Below, in pieces: positions 8,588 to 16,635 of a stretch of 30,166 nucleotides of DNA. Source of the DNA: CAZOWL01 sp964583605 (GTDB taxonomy: Bacteria; Pseudomonadota; Gammaproteobacteria; Chromatiales; Chromatiaceae). The stretch is from the NCBI GenBank assembly GCA_964583605.1, contig CAZOWL010000051.1:1-30166 (forward strand), read 5' to 3'. Positions within the stretch are counted from its first letter, which is position 1. Each line of letters opens with the position of its first letter. The notes below the pieces were generated by a model. That model saw only the letters and a program-made list of their open reading frames with translations. It was not told where the DNA came from and ran no database searches. A program made the translations under genes and the position numbers.

Positions 8588-8735
8588 CGAAAGTGCTCGG
8601 GCCAGCGGCGCGCCTTGTGGTAGCACGCACCAGCTCCAAGCGAGCTCCCTGGATCTGGTAGGGCAGGATGTAGGGGGCGCCCTGGATCACCAGCTCGCGG
8701 CTACCGGCGATCGGCAGCGGGCATCGAGCAGTTCA
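8588..8735 (-). pseudogene. RelE/ParE-type toxin C-terminal remnant
   Basis: The minus strand encodes 'SRELVIQGAPYILPYQIQG' then 'ARLELVR', matching the end of ParE/RelE toxins ('ELV..GPYILPYRVEGDRLELLRVYH'). A one-base loss after 'LELVR' shifts frame; the other frame then continues 'YHKARRWPEHF', which is the expected toxin ending. Repeat copy B follows immediately. The N-terminal half is not recognisable and no antitoxin was found upstream. It is inactive. Confidence 0.5.
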
Positions 8736-9517
8736 GTGCTGCTCAATCCCGCCGCCGGTGCAACGCGGGAGCAAGAGAGCAAGAGCGGCACCACCAAGCT
8801 TGACGGCCTTTCCCTCGACCATCGAGCACCAGGGACATCAAGGGCGCGCTCAAAAGGCCTGCGAGCATCGCGCAGGGGGTGGGTCGCTACGCACCAAGGC
8901 CAGTGCCGCGCATGGGCGGGTCCCCGATCCCCCCGCTCGAGCCCATGCGATTACCGAGAGGTCAGGAGGCCTGAAGCCCCCGGGGAAATCCCCACCGATC
9001 ATGCGGGGATGCGCCGACCCCAAGGGGGTCTGCGGGTTTTGTTCTTCGCACCTGGTCTTGGACGCCTCAAACCTATTGCACTCTGTCGATGGATTGTCCC
9101 GTGAAATCCCGATTCGTCGATAGGGACACCGACCCATACCTTTGAGTCGAGCGACAGGCAATTGCGGCCGCTCCGCTCTGGGCGCCTGAAGCCATCGCAC
9201 ATGACTGGGCCCGCGGCCGCGCGTCGTCTGATTGCCGGGCCGCGCACGCTCTCGTTGATGGTTCCACAGGTCTTCGCATGCGGGCTGCCGCAACCGTCAG
9301 CGGGCGGGAGCCCGCGGAGCTGACAGGGAAGTCCCCCAGCGTGTTGCAGCAACCCGCGTGCGAAGACATTCGAGACGCTGGATAGGGCTTAGATCAGCAC
9401 TTGCTCTGATACTGATGACTGGGCGCTTGCGGCCAGCCCGAATCGGTGATCGGAGACGCCTGGCTCGTCGCCAGGACCAGTCATGCGGCTGGCTTGCAAC
9501 CTGAATGGAGGGCAATT
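8736..9517. other. gene-free region upstream of sbtA with strong stem-loops
   Basis: No family-like protein was found in this 0.78-kb stretch. Two complex folds stand out. The first pairs GGCAAT (9157-9162) with ATTGCC (9231-9236) and, inside it, GCGGCCGC (9164-9171) with GCGGCCGC (9213-9220). The second pairs GTCTTCGCATGCGGG (9270-9284) with CCCGCGTGCGAAGAC (9353-9367), enclosing GTCAGC/GCTGAC (9296-9301, 9319-9324) and a GGGC/GCCC hairpin. They could be a regulatory leader or independent RNA. A smaller hairpin GACCCC/GGGGTC near 9015-9030 is followed by a T-rich run. sbtA's ribosome-binding site GGAGGG is at 9507-9512. Confidence 0.5.
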
Positions 9518-10522
9518 GTGGAAGCACTTCTCGAATTCCTCGCAAAATTCTTGAGCCAGTTTCAGTCGCCGACCCTGGCCTTCCTATTGGGGGGAATCGC
9601 GATCGCGGCACTCGGCTCGCGGCTCGAGATACCGGAGGCAATCTACAAGTTCGTCGTGTTCATGCTGTTGATGCGGGTCGGGCTCGACGGTGGCATGTCG
9701 ATCCGCGAAGCGAATCTCCTCGATATGCTCTTACCGGCCTTCTTCGCCGTACTGATCGGCTGCGGCATCGTCTTGCTCGGCCGCTATACGCTCGCCCTGC
9801 TGCCGAGCGTGCGTACCGAGGACGGCATCGCCACGGCGGGGCTGTTTGGCGCCGTGAGCGGCTCGACGTTGGCCGCGGCAATCGTCGTCATGGAGAGCGA
9901 AGGCATCGAGTACGAGCATTGGGCGCCAGCGCTCTATCCGTTCATGGACATCCCGGCGCTGGTGCTGGCCATTGTGCTCGCGAGCCTGTACCTCAAACGC
10001 AAGGACGGCAGCGGCGGGAAAGTCCGGATTTGGCCGATTGTCAAGGAAAGCCTCCAGGGCTCGGCCCTGTCCGCGCTGTTGCTCGGGATCGCGCTCGGGC
10101 TCTTCACGCGACCGGAAGCGGTCTTCGAGGGTTTTTACGATCCGCTCTTCCGCGGGCTGCTATCGCTACTGATGCTGGTGATGGGCATGGAGGCCTATGC
10201 CCGGCTCAACGAACTGCGACGCGTCGCGCACTGGTACGCGGTATACGCTGCGATTGCGCCGCTGGTGCACGGCTTGATCGCTTTCGGGTTGGGTTACCTG
10301 GCCCATGTCCTGGTGGGCTTCAGCCCCGGCGGGATCGTGCTGCTGGCGGTGCTCGCCGGCTCCAGCTCCGACATCTCGGGGCCACCGACCCTGCGTGCCG
10401 GCATACCGACGGCGAATCCATCCGCCTATGTCGGCGCCTCCACCAGCATCGGTACCCCCGTCGCCATCGCCATCGGCCTGCCTCTATACATCGGGCTCGC
10501 GCAAGCCCTGTTCGGCAGCTGA
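9518..10522 (+). CDS. sbtA: SbtA sodium-dependent bicarbonate transporter
   Basis: The 334-residue membrane protein follows the SbtA family from end to end. It has 'FQSPTLAFLLGGIAIAALGS' near the N-terminus, 'IYKFVVFMLLMRVGLDGGMS', 'ATAGLFGAVSGSTLAAAIVV', 'YPFMDIPALVLAIVLASLYL', and near the C-terminus 'LAGSSSDISGPPTLRAG' and 'GASTSIGTPVAIAIGLPLYI'. About ten membrane helices form two inverted halves. The family takes up bicarbonate with sodium to feed carbon fixation. GTG 9518, with GGAGGG 5 nt upstream, gives the expected N-terminus (MEALLEFL); an upstream ATG at 9446 would add 24 atypical residues. sbtB follows 120 bp downstream, the usual arrangement. Confidence 0.9.
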   Translation: MEALLEFLAKFLSQFQSPTLAFLLGGIAIAALGSRLEIPEAIYKFVVFMLLMRVGLDGGMSIREANLLDMLLPAFFAVLIGCGIVLLGRYTLALLPSVRTEDGIATAGLFGAVSGSTLAAAIVVMESEGIEYEHWAPALYPFMDIPALVLAIVLASLYLKRKDGSGGKVRIWPIVKESLQGSALSALLLGIALGLFTRPEAVFEGFYDPLFRGLLSLLMLVMGMEAYARLNELRRVAHWYAVYAAIAPLVHGLIAFGLGYLAHVLVGFSPGGIVLLAVLAGSSSDISGPPTLRAGIPTANPSAYVGASTSIGTPVAIAIGLPLYIGLAQALFGS

Positions 10523-10544
10523 GCCGGGCATCCGAGGACGCGTA

Positions 10545-10563
10545 CCCGAGACGCGGTCTCGGG
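10545..10563 (+). promoter_or_regulatory. hairpin between sbtA and sbtB
   Basis: CCCGAGAC and GTCTCGGG form a perfect 8-bp stem around a 3-base loop, 22 bp after sbtA. There is no U-tract, so it is more likely an RNA-processing or stability element that sets the sbtA:sbtB ratio than a full terminator. Confidence 0.45.
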
Positions 10564-10642
10564 CGCATACCATGCGTTCTACGCGCATCGGACAGCCGGT
10601 GGCACGAAACAATGCCAATCTCCGCTTAGAGGTAACCTCAAC

Positions 10643-10957
10643 ATGAACCGACAGGCCATTAAGCTCGTGATCATCACCGAAAAGCTGTTGCTGCGCCATA
10701 TCGTCCAGATCATCGAGACCGCCGGCGCGCCCGGCTACACCGTCACGGCGGCCGACGGCAAGGGCAGCCGCAACATTCGGTCATCAGGCCAACCAGCCGT
10801 GTCCGACTCCTTCTCCAATATCAAAGTCGAGATCATCTTGGCGAGCGAAGAGCTTGCACGCAAGATCGCGAACGAGATCGCAGGCAAATACTTCGACAAC
10901 TTCTCCGGCATCGCCTACCTGGATCAGGTAGAGGTATTACATGCGCACCGGCTTTGA
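10643..10957 (+). CDS. sbtB: SbtB PII-like regulator of SbtA
   Basis: The 104-residue protein matches SbtB-type PII-like proteins: 'LVIITEKLLLRHIVQIIETA', the nucleotide-contact region 'YTVTAADGKGSRNIRS', 'VSDSFSNIKVEIILAS' and 'AGKYFDNFSGIAYLDQVEVL'. In cyanobacteria SbtB is a trimer that binds cAMP and other adenine nucleotides and docks on the SbtA trimer to block transport. This protein ends 'EVLHAHRL' and lacks the C-terminal cysteine pair (CGPEGC-like) of cyanobacterial SbtB, so the redox-sensitive R-loop seems absent. AGAGGT at 10626-10631 is a plausible ribosome-binding site. It directly follows sbtA. Confidence 0.9.
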   Translation: MNRQAIKLVIITEKLLLRHIVQIIETAGAPGYTVTAADGKGSRNIRSSGQPAVSDSFSNIKVEIILASEELARKIANEIAGKYFDNFSGIAYLDQVEVLHAHRL

Positions 10958-11044
10958 GTCGGTGCGTTCTCGGTGCCAGTATGGATGCGGCGCGCAAGGC
11001 CATTCCGACTCCGATCGGGTGTGACGAACCGGGATTCGGAATGG
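10944..11044 (+). terminator. two hairpins at and after the sbtB stop
   Basis: CGCACCG (10944-10950) pairs with CGGTGCG (10960-10966) across the sbtB stop and is followed by TTCT. A second stem CCATTCCGA (11000-11008) / TCGGAATGG (11036-11044) is a perfect 9 bp. Either could end sbtAB transcription, but neither has a strong U-tract. Confidence 0.35.
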
Positions 11045-11109
11045 GCCAATGCTGGATCGCAAGGTCATTCTAAAACGCGACCGGCGCCGCCCGGTACAAT
11101 GCTCGTACC

Positions 11110-11881
11110 ATGCCGCACCAATCCGACAAGATCCGCGCGCTGTTCGTCGTGCTGGCAGGCTTCTTCATCTGCAACGCCCTGATCGCTGAATTCATCGGCA
11201 TCAAAATCTTCGCGCTCGAGGCAACGCTCGGCCTGCCGCCGGTCGACTGGGCGCTGTTCGGGCAAAGCGGCTCGCTGAGCTTCACCGCTGGGGTCATCCT
11301 GTGGCCGGTCGTGTTCATCATGACCGATGTCATCAACGAGTACTTCGGCAAGCGCGGTGTGCGTTTCATCTCGTACCTGACCGTCGGTCTCATCCTCTAC
11401 GCCTTTCTGTTCGCATTCTTGGCGATCGAGCTTGCGCCGGCTCACCGGTGCGCGCCACGTCTGGGCGCGTGCGACGGGCTCGACTGCAGTCTCGCAGCTG
11501 GTCGACAGCTAACGATCATGGGGCGAGGCGAGCCACCCCGGACGATGAAATGTCGCCTCGCCCCTGATCGTTCCCTCACCCCAACCCTCTCCCAGAGGGC
11601 GAGGGAGCGAACGTGCTTCGCGAATTTCATAGTAAGTGGTGCTCTACATCGCCTTCGTGATCGGGCCGCAGAACTGGCCGATCAGCCTGTTCCTGGCCGT
11701 CGGGACGGTCAATTACCTCTACAAGCTCGGCGCAGCGGTCATACTGACGCCGCTCATCTACGGCTCACACCGTCTAATCGACGCCTATCTTGGTCCCGAG
11801 ATCGCTGCCGAGACGAAGCGCCGCGCCCTTGCTGGTGCCTCCGATCGATCCACCGAGCCGGTCCCCAACACCAGGCTGTAA
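11110..11881 (+). pseudogene. yhhQ: yhhQ-like queuosine precursor transporter, deleted and interrupted
   Basis: Three blocks of a YhhQ/VUT-family transporter remain. The N-terminal 111 residues ('AGFFICNALIAEFIGIKIFA', 'WPVVFIMTDVINEYFGKRGV') are intact to about 11443. After a jump that drops roughly 50-60 residues and shifts frame, 11441-11509 reads 'LTGARHVWARATGSTAVSQL' plus 'VDS'. Repeat copy C (11509-11635) then inserts a TAA. The rest, 'VVLYIAFVIGPQNWPISLFL' to 'LTPLIYGSHRLIDAYLG', resumes at 11636. A TACAAT box lies at 11095-11100, about 10 bp before the ATG, suggesting a very short leader. The gene's end overlaps the end of the convergent RND gene. It cannot make full-length protein. 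Confidence 0.8.
11509..11635 (-). repeat. 127-bp dispersed repeat, copy C, inside yhhQ
   Basis: This copy is nearly identical to copy B and in the same orientation. It splits the conserved yhhQ sequence exactly between 'SQLVDS' and 'VVLYIAF', which defines both ends of the element. TA dinucleotides lie at both borders (11510-11511 and 11633-11634), compatible with insertion at a TA site. Confidence 0.92.
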
Positions 11882-14800
11882 AGCACCGGCACGACCCCGA
11901 GCGTGAGTGCTGTGCCGACAAAAAGGCCGAAGGCAATAACGCTGGCCATGCCGTAGAACAGCGGGTCGTGGGTCAAGATCAGCGGCGCGAGGCCGAGGAT
12001 GGTCGTGACGGTGGTCATCAGGATCGGGCGCAGGCGGCGGACCGAGGCGCTGATGATCGCCTCGGAGGAAGGAAGGCCTGCGGCGCGCTCGATGTCGATC
12101 CGATCGATCAGCACGATGGCATTGTTCACCAGGATCCCGGCGAGGGCGAAGAGCCCGAGGATGACCATGAAGCCGAACTTGGCGCCGGTGATCAGGAGCC
12201 CGGCCGCGGCACCGATCAGCAGCAGCGGGATGGTCGCGACGATGATGGCGGGGCGACGATAGGAATTGAACTGGGCGACCAGCAGCACGAGCATCGCCGC
12301 CAGGCACAGCGGCAGGTTCGCGGTCAGCGCGGCGCGCGCCTCGCCCGAGTCGATGACGACGCCATCGAGCTCGATGGCGTGGCCCGGCGGCAGCGTGGCA
12401 GCGAGATCGGCGAGCGCCGGTTCGATCAGCGGCACCATGTCCTCGGCCGTCATCGCCGAATTGCGCGCCTCGACGGTCAGCGTACGCTGCATGTCCTCGC
12501 GGGCGATGCGCCCATAGGCGTTGACCAGCTCGAGATCGGCGACCTGCAGCAGCGGCACGATCGCCCCGAGCGCGGCGGAGTAGACGCCGAGGGAGCCGAG
12601 GCGCTCGGGATTGGTGCGCTCGTCGCGATGATTGCGGGCGACGATCGGCACCGGATCGTCGCCCTCGCGCAGATCGGTGATCACCTGGCCGTCGACGGCG
12701 CGCTCGAGCGCACGGGCGATCTCGGCCGAGGAGACCCCGGCGCGGCGCGCGCGGGCCTGATCGACGGCGACGACCAGCTTGGGGATGCGGTTCTCCCAGT
12801 CGGCGTGGATGTCGATGGCGCCCGGGATCTCTCCGAAGGCCGCCTCGATACGCCGCCCGGCGTCGAAGAGCACGGCGGCATCCGGGCCTTTGACCTGCAC
12901 CTCGATCTTGGTGGAATCGCTCGGGCCGAGGAACATCTTGGTCACCCGCGCCGAGAGCTCTGGTGCCAGCTCACGGAAGAGCGCACGCAGGTCGCGGCGC
13001 ACGGAATCCAAGTGTTCGAAGGCATCGACATTGACGATCATGAAGGCATTGTTCGGGGCCGGATCGATCGGGGTCAGCGACAGCACGAAGCGCGGCCCGC
13101 CATAGCCGACATAGGCCGCGTAGCGCTCGATGTGCGGCACGCGGCCCGGCTCGGCGAGCGCCGCGAAGACGCGCTGCATCGCCGCATCGGTCGTGCGGGT
13201 CGTCACCCCGGCCGGCAGGTCGATATAGACCAAGAGCTGCGCACGGTCGCTGTTCGGGAAGAACTGCTTGGGCACCTGGCTCATGCCGGCCACCGCCGCG
13301 ACCATCAGGGCCAGCATCGCACCGACCAGCACCCAGCGGCGGCGCAGCAGGATGCGCAGCAGGCGCGCGTAGCAGCCGGTCATCCACCGGAATGCCCGGT
13401 CGGAAACGCTCGCTCGGCGCGCGCCGGCCCCCGCATCGACCACCGGCAGCCGAATGAAGCGGTAACACAGGCTCGGGGTCACCGTCATCGCCAGCACCCA
13501 GGAGGTCAGCAGCGCGACCAGGATCACCAGCGAGATCGAGCGCGTGTACTCGCCGGCCGTGTGCTCGGCCAGCATCAGCGGCAGGAAGACCAGGATCGTC
13601 GTCAGCGTCGAGATCAAGAGCGGCACGGCCAGCTCGCGCCCGCCGCGGCGCAGCGCCTCGTCGCGGCTCGCGCCCTCCTCGAGGCGCCGCTTGAAGTCCT
13701 CGGCGACGACGATGCCGTTGTCGACGAGCAGGCCGAGCGCGATCACGAGCGTCGCGAGGCTCATGCGCTGCAGCGACAGCTCGAAAAACCCCATGACCGC
13801 CAACGTGACCAGCATGACCGCCGGGACGATCGCACCGACGATCAGGCCGGTGCGCAGACCCAGGAACAGAATGACGACGAGCAGCACGATGGCCAGCGTC
13901 TGCAGCACGTTCGCGGTAACGCCATAGACGGCCTTGGCCACCTGATCGGCCTGGAGGGTCATGATCTCGAGCCGATAGCCGATCGGCAGTGTGGCCTCGA
14001 TCCCCTCGAGCGCCGCGCCGACGGCATGCCCGTAGTCGAGCACGCTCCAGCCCGCGCGCATCGACACGGCGAGGACGATCGCGGGCCGCCCGTTGAAGTA
14101 GGCCGGACGTTCGGGCGGATCTACAGGGGCACGGTGGACCTCTGCGATGTCGCGCAGCGCGATCACGCCTTGCCCGCGCGGCAAGGTCACGAGCGTCTCA
14201 CCGACCGCCTCGGCGTCGTCGAACCGCCCCGTGGGCTCGACGAGCATGCCCCGCGCGCCGGTATCGACGAGGCCGCCGGGGCGGAAGGTATTCTGGCGGC
14301 GCAGCATCTCCGCCAACCGGTCCGGATCGAGCCCGAGCTCGGCCAGTCGGGCGTCGCGGGCCTCGATGAAGATCCGCTCCGGCTGGACACCGAGCAGGTC
14401 GACCCGCTTGGTCCCGGGGACGGCATAGAGGCGGTCGCGCACGTGCTCGGCCATATCGAAGCGCTCCTGCCAGGGGAAGTCCTCGGCCAGCAGCGCGACG
14501 GTCACGACGGCGACGTCGCCGAAGTCGGTGTTGATCCCCGGTGCTTGGGCCCCCTCGGGCAGATCGGAACGGGCGGCGGCGACCTTCTGGCGCAGCTCGT
14601 CCCAGATCTGGTCCAGCTCGAACAGACTCGGATAGACCTCGGCATGGATGACCGAGGTCCCCGGCATCGAGACGGAGCGGATCGCCTCGATCTCGGGGAC
14701 GCGGCGTACCGCCTCTTCGAGCGGGCGGGTGATCAGGCGCTCGATGCGCTCGGCCGAGAGGCCCGGATACTCAGTCGTGATGACGGCCTCGCGGATCGTG

Positions 14801-14919
14801 ATCTCGGGGTCTTCGCGCGCCGGGAGGGCGAAGTAGCTGCGCGCGCCTAAGGCCATCAACGCAACCAGCAGCAGGCCGACCACGGGGCGGTAGCGAAAGG
14901 CGAGCTCGGTCAGGTTCAT
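11785..14919 (-). CDS. RND efflux permease
   Basis: This 1044-residue inner-membrane proton-driven exporter belongs to the resistance-nodulation-division superfamily. After the first helix comes the porter-domain signature 'ALPAREDPEITIREAVITTE' with 'YPGLSAERIERLITRPLEEA'. The mid-protein motif 'ALGLLVDNGIVVAEDFKRR' carries the helix-4 Asp, with Asn where HAE1 pumps have a second Asp. A second-half counterpart reads 'LAGILVNNAIVLIDRI'. Two large periplasmic loops and about 12 membrane helices are evident. The gene is last in a leftward operon, 8 nt after the adaptor gene. No outer-membrane channel gene is nearby, so a TolC-like protein encoded elsewhere is likely used. The last 30 residues overlap the yhhQ relic on the opposite strand. 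Confidence 0.93.
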   Translation of the reverse strand: MNLTELAFRYRPVVGLLLVALMALGARSYFALPAREDPEITIREAVITTEYPGLSAERIERLITRPLEEAVRRVPEIEAIRSVSMPGTSVIHAEVYPSLFELDQIWDELRQKVAAARSDLPEGAQAPGINTDFGDVAVVTVALLAEDFPWQERFDMAEHVRDRLYAVPGTKRVDLLGVQPERIFIEARDARLAELGLDPDRLAEMLRRQNTFRPGGLVDTGARGMLVEPTGRFDDAEAVGETLVTLPRGQGVIALRDIAEVHRAPVDPPERPAYFNGRPAIVLAVSMRAGWSVLDYGHAVGAALEGIEATLPIGYRLEIMTLQADQVAKAVYGVTANVLQTLAIVLLVVILFLGLRTGLIVGAIVPAVMLVTLAVMGFFELSLQRMSLATLVIALGLLVDNGIVVAEDFKRRLEEGASRDEALRRGGRELAVPLLISTLTTILVFLPLMLAEHTAGEYTRSISLVILVALLTSWVLAMTVTPSLCYRFIRLPVVDAGAGARRASVSDRAFRWMTGCYARLLRILLRRRWVLVGAMLALMVAAVAGMSQVPKQFFPNSDRAQLLVYIDLPAGVTTRTTDAAMQRVFAALAEPGRVPHIERYAAYVGYGGPRFVLSLTPIDPAPNNAFMIVNVDAFEHLDSVRRDLRALFRELAPELSARVTKMFLGPSDSTKIEVQVKGPDAAVLFDAGRRIEAAFGEIPGAIDIHADWENRIPKLVVAVDQARARRAGVSSAEIARALERAVDGQVITDLREGDDPVPIVARNHRDERTNPERLGSLGVYSAALGAIVPLLQVADLELVNAYGRIAREDMQRTLTVEARNSAMTAEDMVPLIEPALADLAATLPPGHAIELDGVVIDSGEARAALTANLPLCLAAMLVLLVAQFNSYRRPAIIVATIPLLLIGAAAGLLITGAKFGFMVILGLFALAGILVNNAIVLIDRIDIERAAGLPSSEAIISASVRRLRPILMTTVTTILGLAPLILTHDPLFYGMASVIAFGLFVGTALTLGVVPVLYSLVLGTGSVDRSEAPARARRFVSAAISGPR

Positions 14920-14927
14920 GGCGGCGG

Positions 14928-16130
14928 CTACTCGAAGCGCGCCGGGCCGACGCCCAGGCGGGTCACGCGCTGACCGGCGCGCAGGAAGGGCAGACCGCGT
15001 GTGGCGATGATCTCGCCGGGCCGCAACCCGGCGAGCACGATGGCCCGCTCCGAGTCGACCGGGCCAAGGGCGATGGACCGCTCTTCGAGGACGCCGACGG
15101 CGCCAACGTCGTCCTCTGGAGTAAAGACGAATGCCAGCTGCTGCGGACCATCGCCGGCCAGAAACGCGGTGACCGGTATGGTGACCGCCGGCCCATCCTC
15201 TTCTGCGTCGCCGCGACCGCTCACCGGCCGGCGGTCGGGGACCGCGAAGACCACCTCCGCCGTCATCCCGGCGCGCAGCTCACAGGGGGCCTGGGCCAGG
15301 CGTAGCGTCACAGCAAAGGCGCCGCTCGGCTCGGCATCGGTCCCTATCTCGGCGACCCGGGCGCGAGACGACGCATCGCCACAGGCCGGGAAGCCCACCG
15401 GGTGGACGGCGCCCGCCTGGACCTTAGCGATCAGGGTCTCCGGAACGGCGACGGCGATCTCCAGCCCGCTACCACTACCCTGGATCTCCAGCACTGTCTC
15501 GCCCGGCGCAACACGCTGCGCCGGCTCTGCGAAACGGCGCGCCACAATGCCCGGATACGGGGCGCGGAGCCAGGTATCGGCGAGATCCTCATTGGCTATG
15601 TCCTCGCGGGCCCGGGCCATAGCGAGCCGCGCCCGCGCGGTCCCGAGCGCCGCCTCGGCCGCATCGAAGGCCGCCGTCGAGGCCAGGTCTCGCTCATGGA
15701 GCTCGCGCTGGCGCGTAAAGGCCTGCTCGGCCTCGCGCAAGCTGGCCTCGGCCTCGGCCACTTCGCTTAAGCGCTCCTGGCGGGCGAGCTCGTAGCTGCG
15801 CGGATCCAGCCGAGCCAGGACTTCGCCAGAGTCGAACCGCTCGCCCACTTCGACGTCGAGCGTTGCGATCCGACCTGGCACCTCGAAGCTGAGCGGCGCC
15901 CGCTGCACGGTTCTGACCACCCCGGACAGGCTTCGCCGGGCAGCCCGCTCCGCGGGCCGCACTTCGGCCCAGGCGATTGGACGCGGTGCGGCCTCATCGG
16001 GCGGTGCGGGCTCACTGCACCCGGCCAGACTCAGGGTCAGCAGGCCCATCAGCAAGCCGGCTCCGCCCCCAGCCGACGGCTTCATCGAGGCCGCCAAGCC
16101 GCCCACTGTAAGAGTCAGCCGCTGACGCAT
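14928..16130 (-). CDS. RND periplasmic adaptor (membrane fusion lipoprotein)
   Basis: The 400-residue adaptor links the permease to an outer-membrane channel. From ATG 16130 a lipoprotein signal ends at 'LLTLSLAGC' (Cys38); a second ATG at 16085 would give a shorter, equally good signal. The barrel-sandwich half-motif 'RAPLSFEVPGRIATLDVEVG' is followed by a long Ala/Glu/Arg-rich helical hairpin (about 'LSEVAEAEASLREAEQAF' to 'LAMARAREDIANEDLADTW') and then 'LRAPYPGIVARRFAEPAQRV', the returning half. C-terminal beta-barrel and membrane-proximal domains complete it. The 16130 start overlaps the preceding lipoprotein gene by 16 nt, suggesting translational coupling. The permease gene follows 8 nt after the stop. 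Confidence 0.9.
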   Translation of the reverse strand: MRQRLTLTVGGLAASMKPSAGGGAGLLMGLLTLSLAGCSEPAPPDEAAPRPIAWAEVRPAERAARRSLSGVVRTVQRAPLSFEVPGRIATLDVEVGERFDSGEVLARLDPRSYELARQERLSEVAEAEASLREAEQAFTRQRELHERDLASTAAFDAAEAALGTARARLAMARAREDIANEDLADTWLRAPYPGIVARRFAEPAQRVAPGETVLEIQGSGSGLEIAVAVPETLIAKVQAGAVHPVGFPACGDASSRARVAEIGTDAEPSGAFAVTLRLAQAPCELRAGMTAEVVFAVPDRRPVSGRGDAEEDGPAVTIPVTAFLAGDGPQQLAFVFTPEDDVGAVGVLEERSIALGPVDSERAIVLAGLRPGEIIATRGLPFLRAGQRVTRLGVGPARFE

Positions 16131-16531
16131 CGCTCGATCACCGCGGAGCAGTTCTTGATGCTCCCGAAGCCCCAGCCGGCGCGATTGTCGCTGCGCACCG
16201 CGACGATGCGCCCTGCCTCGATCGCGAAGTCGAAGACGCACGCGCGATCCTCCGCCTCGGCATCGGGTGCCGGCGCGCCGATCAGCAGGCCGTCCGGACC
16301 ACGGGCCTGCGCGGAGGAATAGACGTAAGACTGCATCCGAATGCCCGCGGGCGTCTCGAACGCCCTGACGGACAGGGGCTCGCCGACGCATCGCGGGAGG
16401 ACCGCAACGTCCTCGCCGACAAGCTCATGCTTGGCGGTCCGTACCGCTGCCAGATGCGGTGCGCCACAACCCGTCAAGGCGAGTGTCGCGCACGCCGCGA
16501 ACAGCGTGATCGATTGCTTTGTGATGAACAT
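16115..16531 (-). CDS. small putative lipoprotein of the efflux operon
   Basis: The 138-residue product starts at ATG 16531, preceded by AAGGGGA. Its signal 'FAACATLALTGC' places the lipidated cysteine at residue 22. The mature part contains several cysteines ('VLPRCVGEPLSVRAFE', 'DRACVFDFAIEAGRIVAVRS' and 'KNCSAVIERC') that could form disulphides in the periplasm. I do not recognise the family. Position between the secreted protein and the adaptor, and overlap with the adaptor start, argue for a role with the pump, perhaps as an accessory outer-envelope component; this is inference from context. A longer frame from 16657 would add an implausible leader and is not preferred. Confidence 0.7.
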   Translation of the reverse strand: MFITKQSITLFAACATLALTGCGAPHLAAVRTAKHELVGEDVAVLPRCVGEPLSVRAFETPAGIRMQSYVYSSAQARGPDGLLIGAPAPDAEAEDRACVFDFAIEAGRIVAVRSDNRAGWGFGSIKNCSAVIERCVSG

Positions 16532-16568
16532 GTCATTGTTCCCCTTGTGTCTCGTTTGGCGCCCCGAG

Positions 16569-16604
16569 CCGGATGCGACCGAGCCCTGGCTCAGCCGCAT
16601 CCGG
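16569..16604 (-). promoter_or_regulatory. nested hairpin inside the efflux operon
   Basis: CCGGATGCG (16569-16577) pairs with CGCATCCGG (16596-16604), enclosing a second stem GAGCC/GGCTC (16581-16592). It lies in the only sizeable gap of the operon (104 bp), before the lipoprotein gene, with no U-tract. It could reduce read-through or protect mRNA ends and so set a lower level for the pump genes. Confidence 0.5.
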
Positions 16605-16635
16605 GACACCGGTGGAGGTCGAAGAAACCGCGCGG

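Noticed and set aside
9000..9130. Known riboswitch ahead of sbtA
   Set aside because: Hairpins are present, but no conserved core of a riboswitch class known to me could be matched by eye.
9446..9517. Upstream ATG start for sbtA
   Set aside because: Adds 24 residues not seen in the family and has no ribosome-binding site, whereas GTG 9518 has GGAGGG in place.
11442..11630. Small frames inside the five repeat copies (e.g. 'SLTPTLSQRARE')
   Set aside because: They come from the repeat itself, have no own start signals and recur wherever the element lies; not genes.
11110..14850. A 1246-codon plus-strand open frame
   Set aside because: Only the first 111 codons are yhhQ; the rest reads repeat copy C and then the antisense strand of the RND permease, giving a His/Gln/Arg/Asp-rich product typical of antisense GC-rich DNA.
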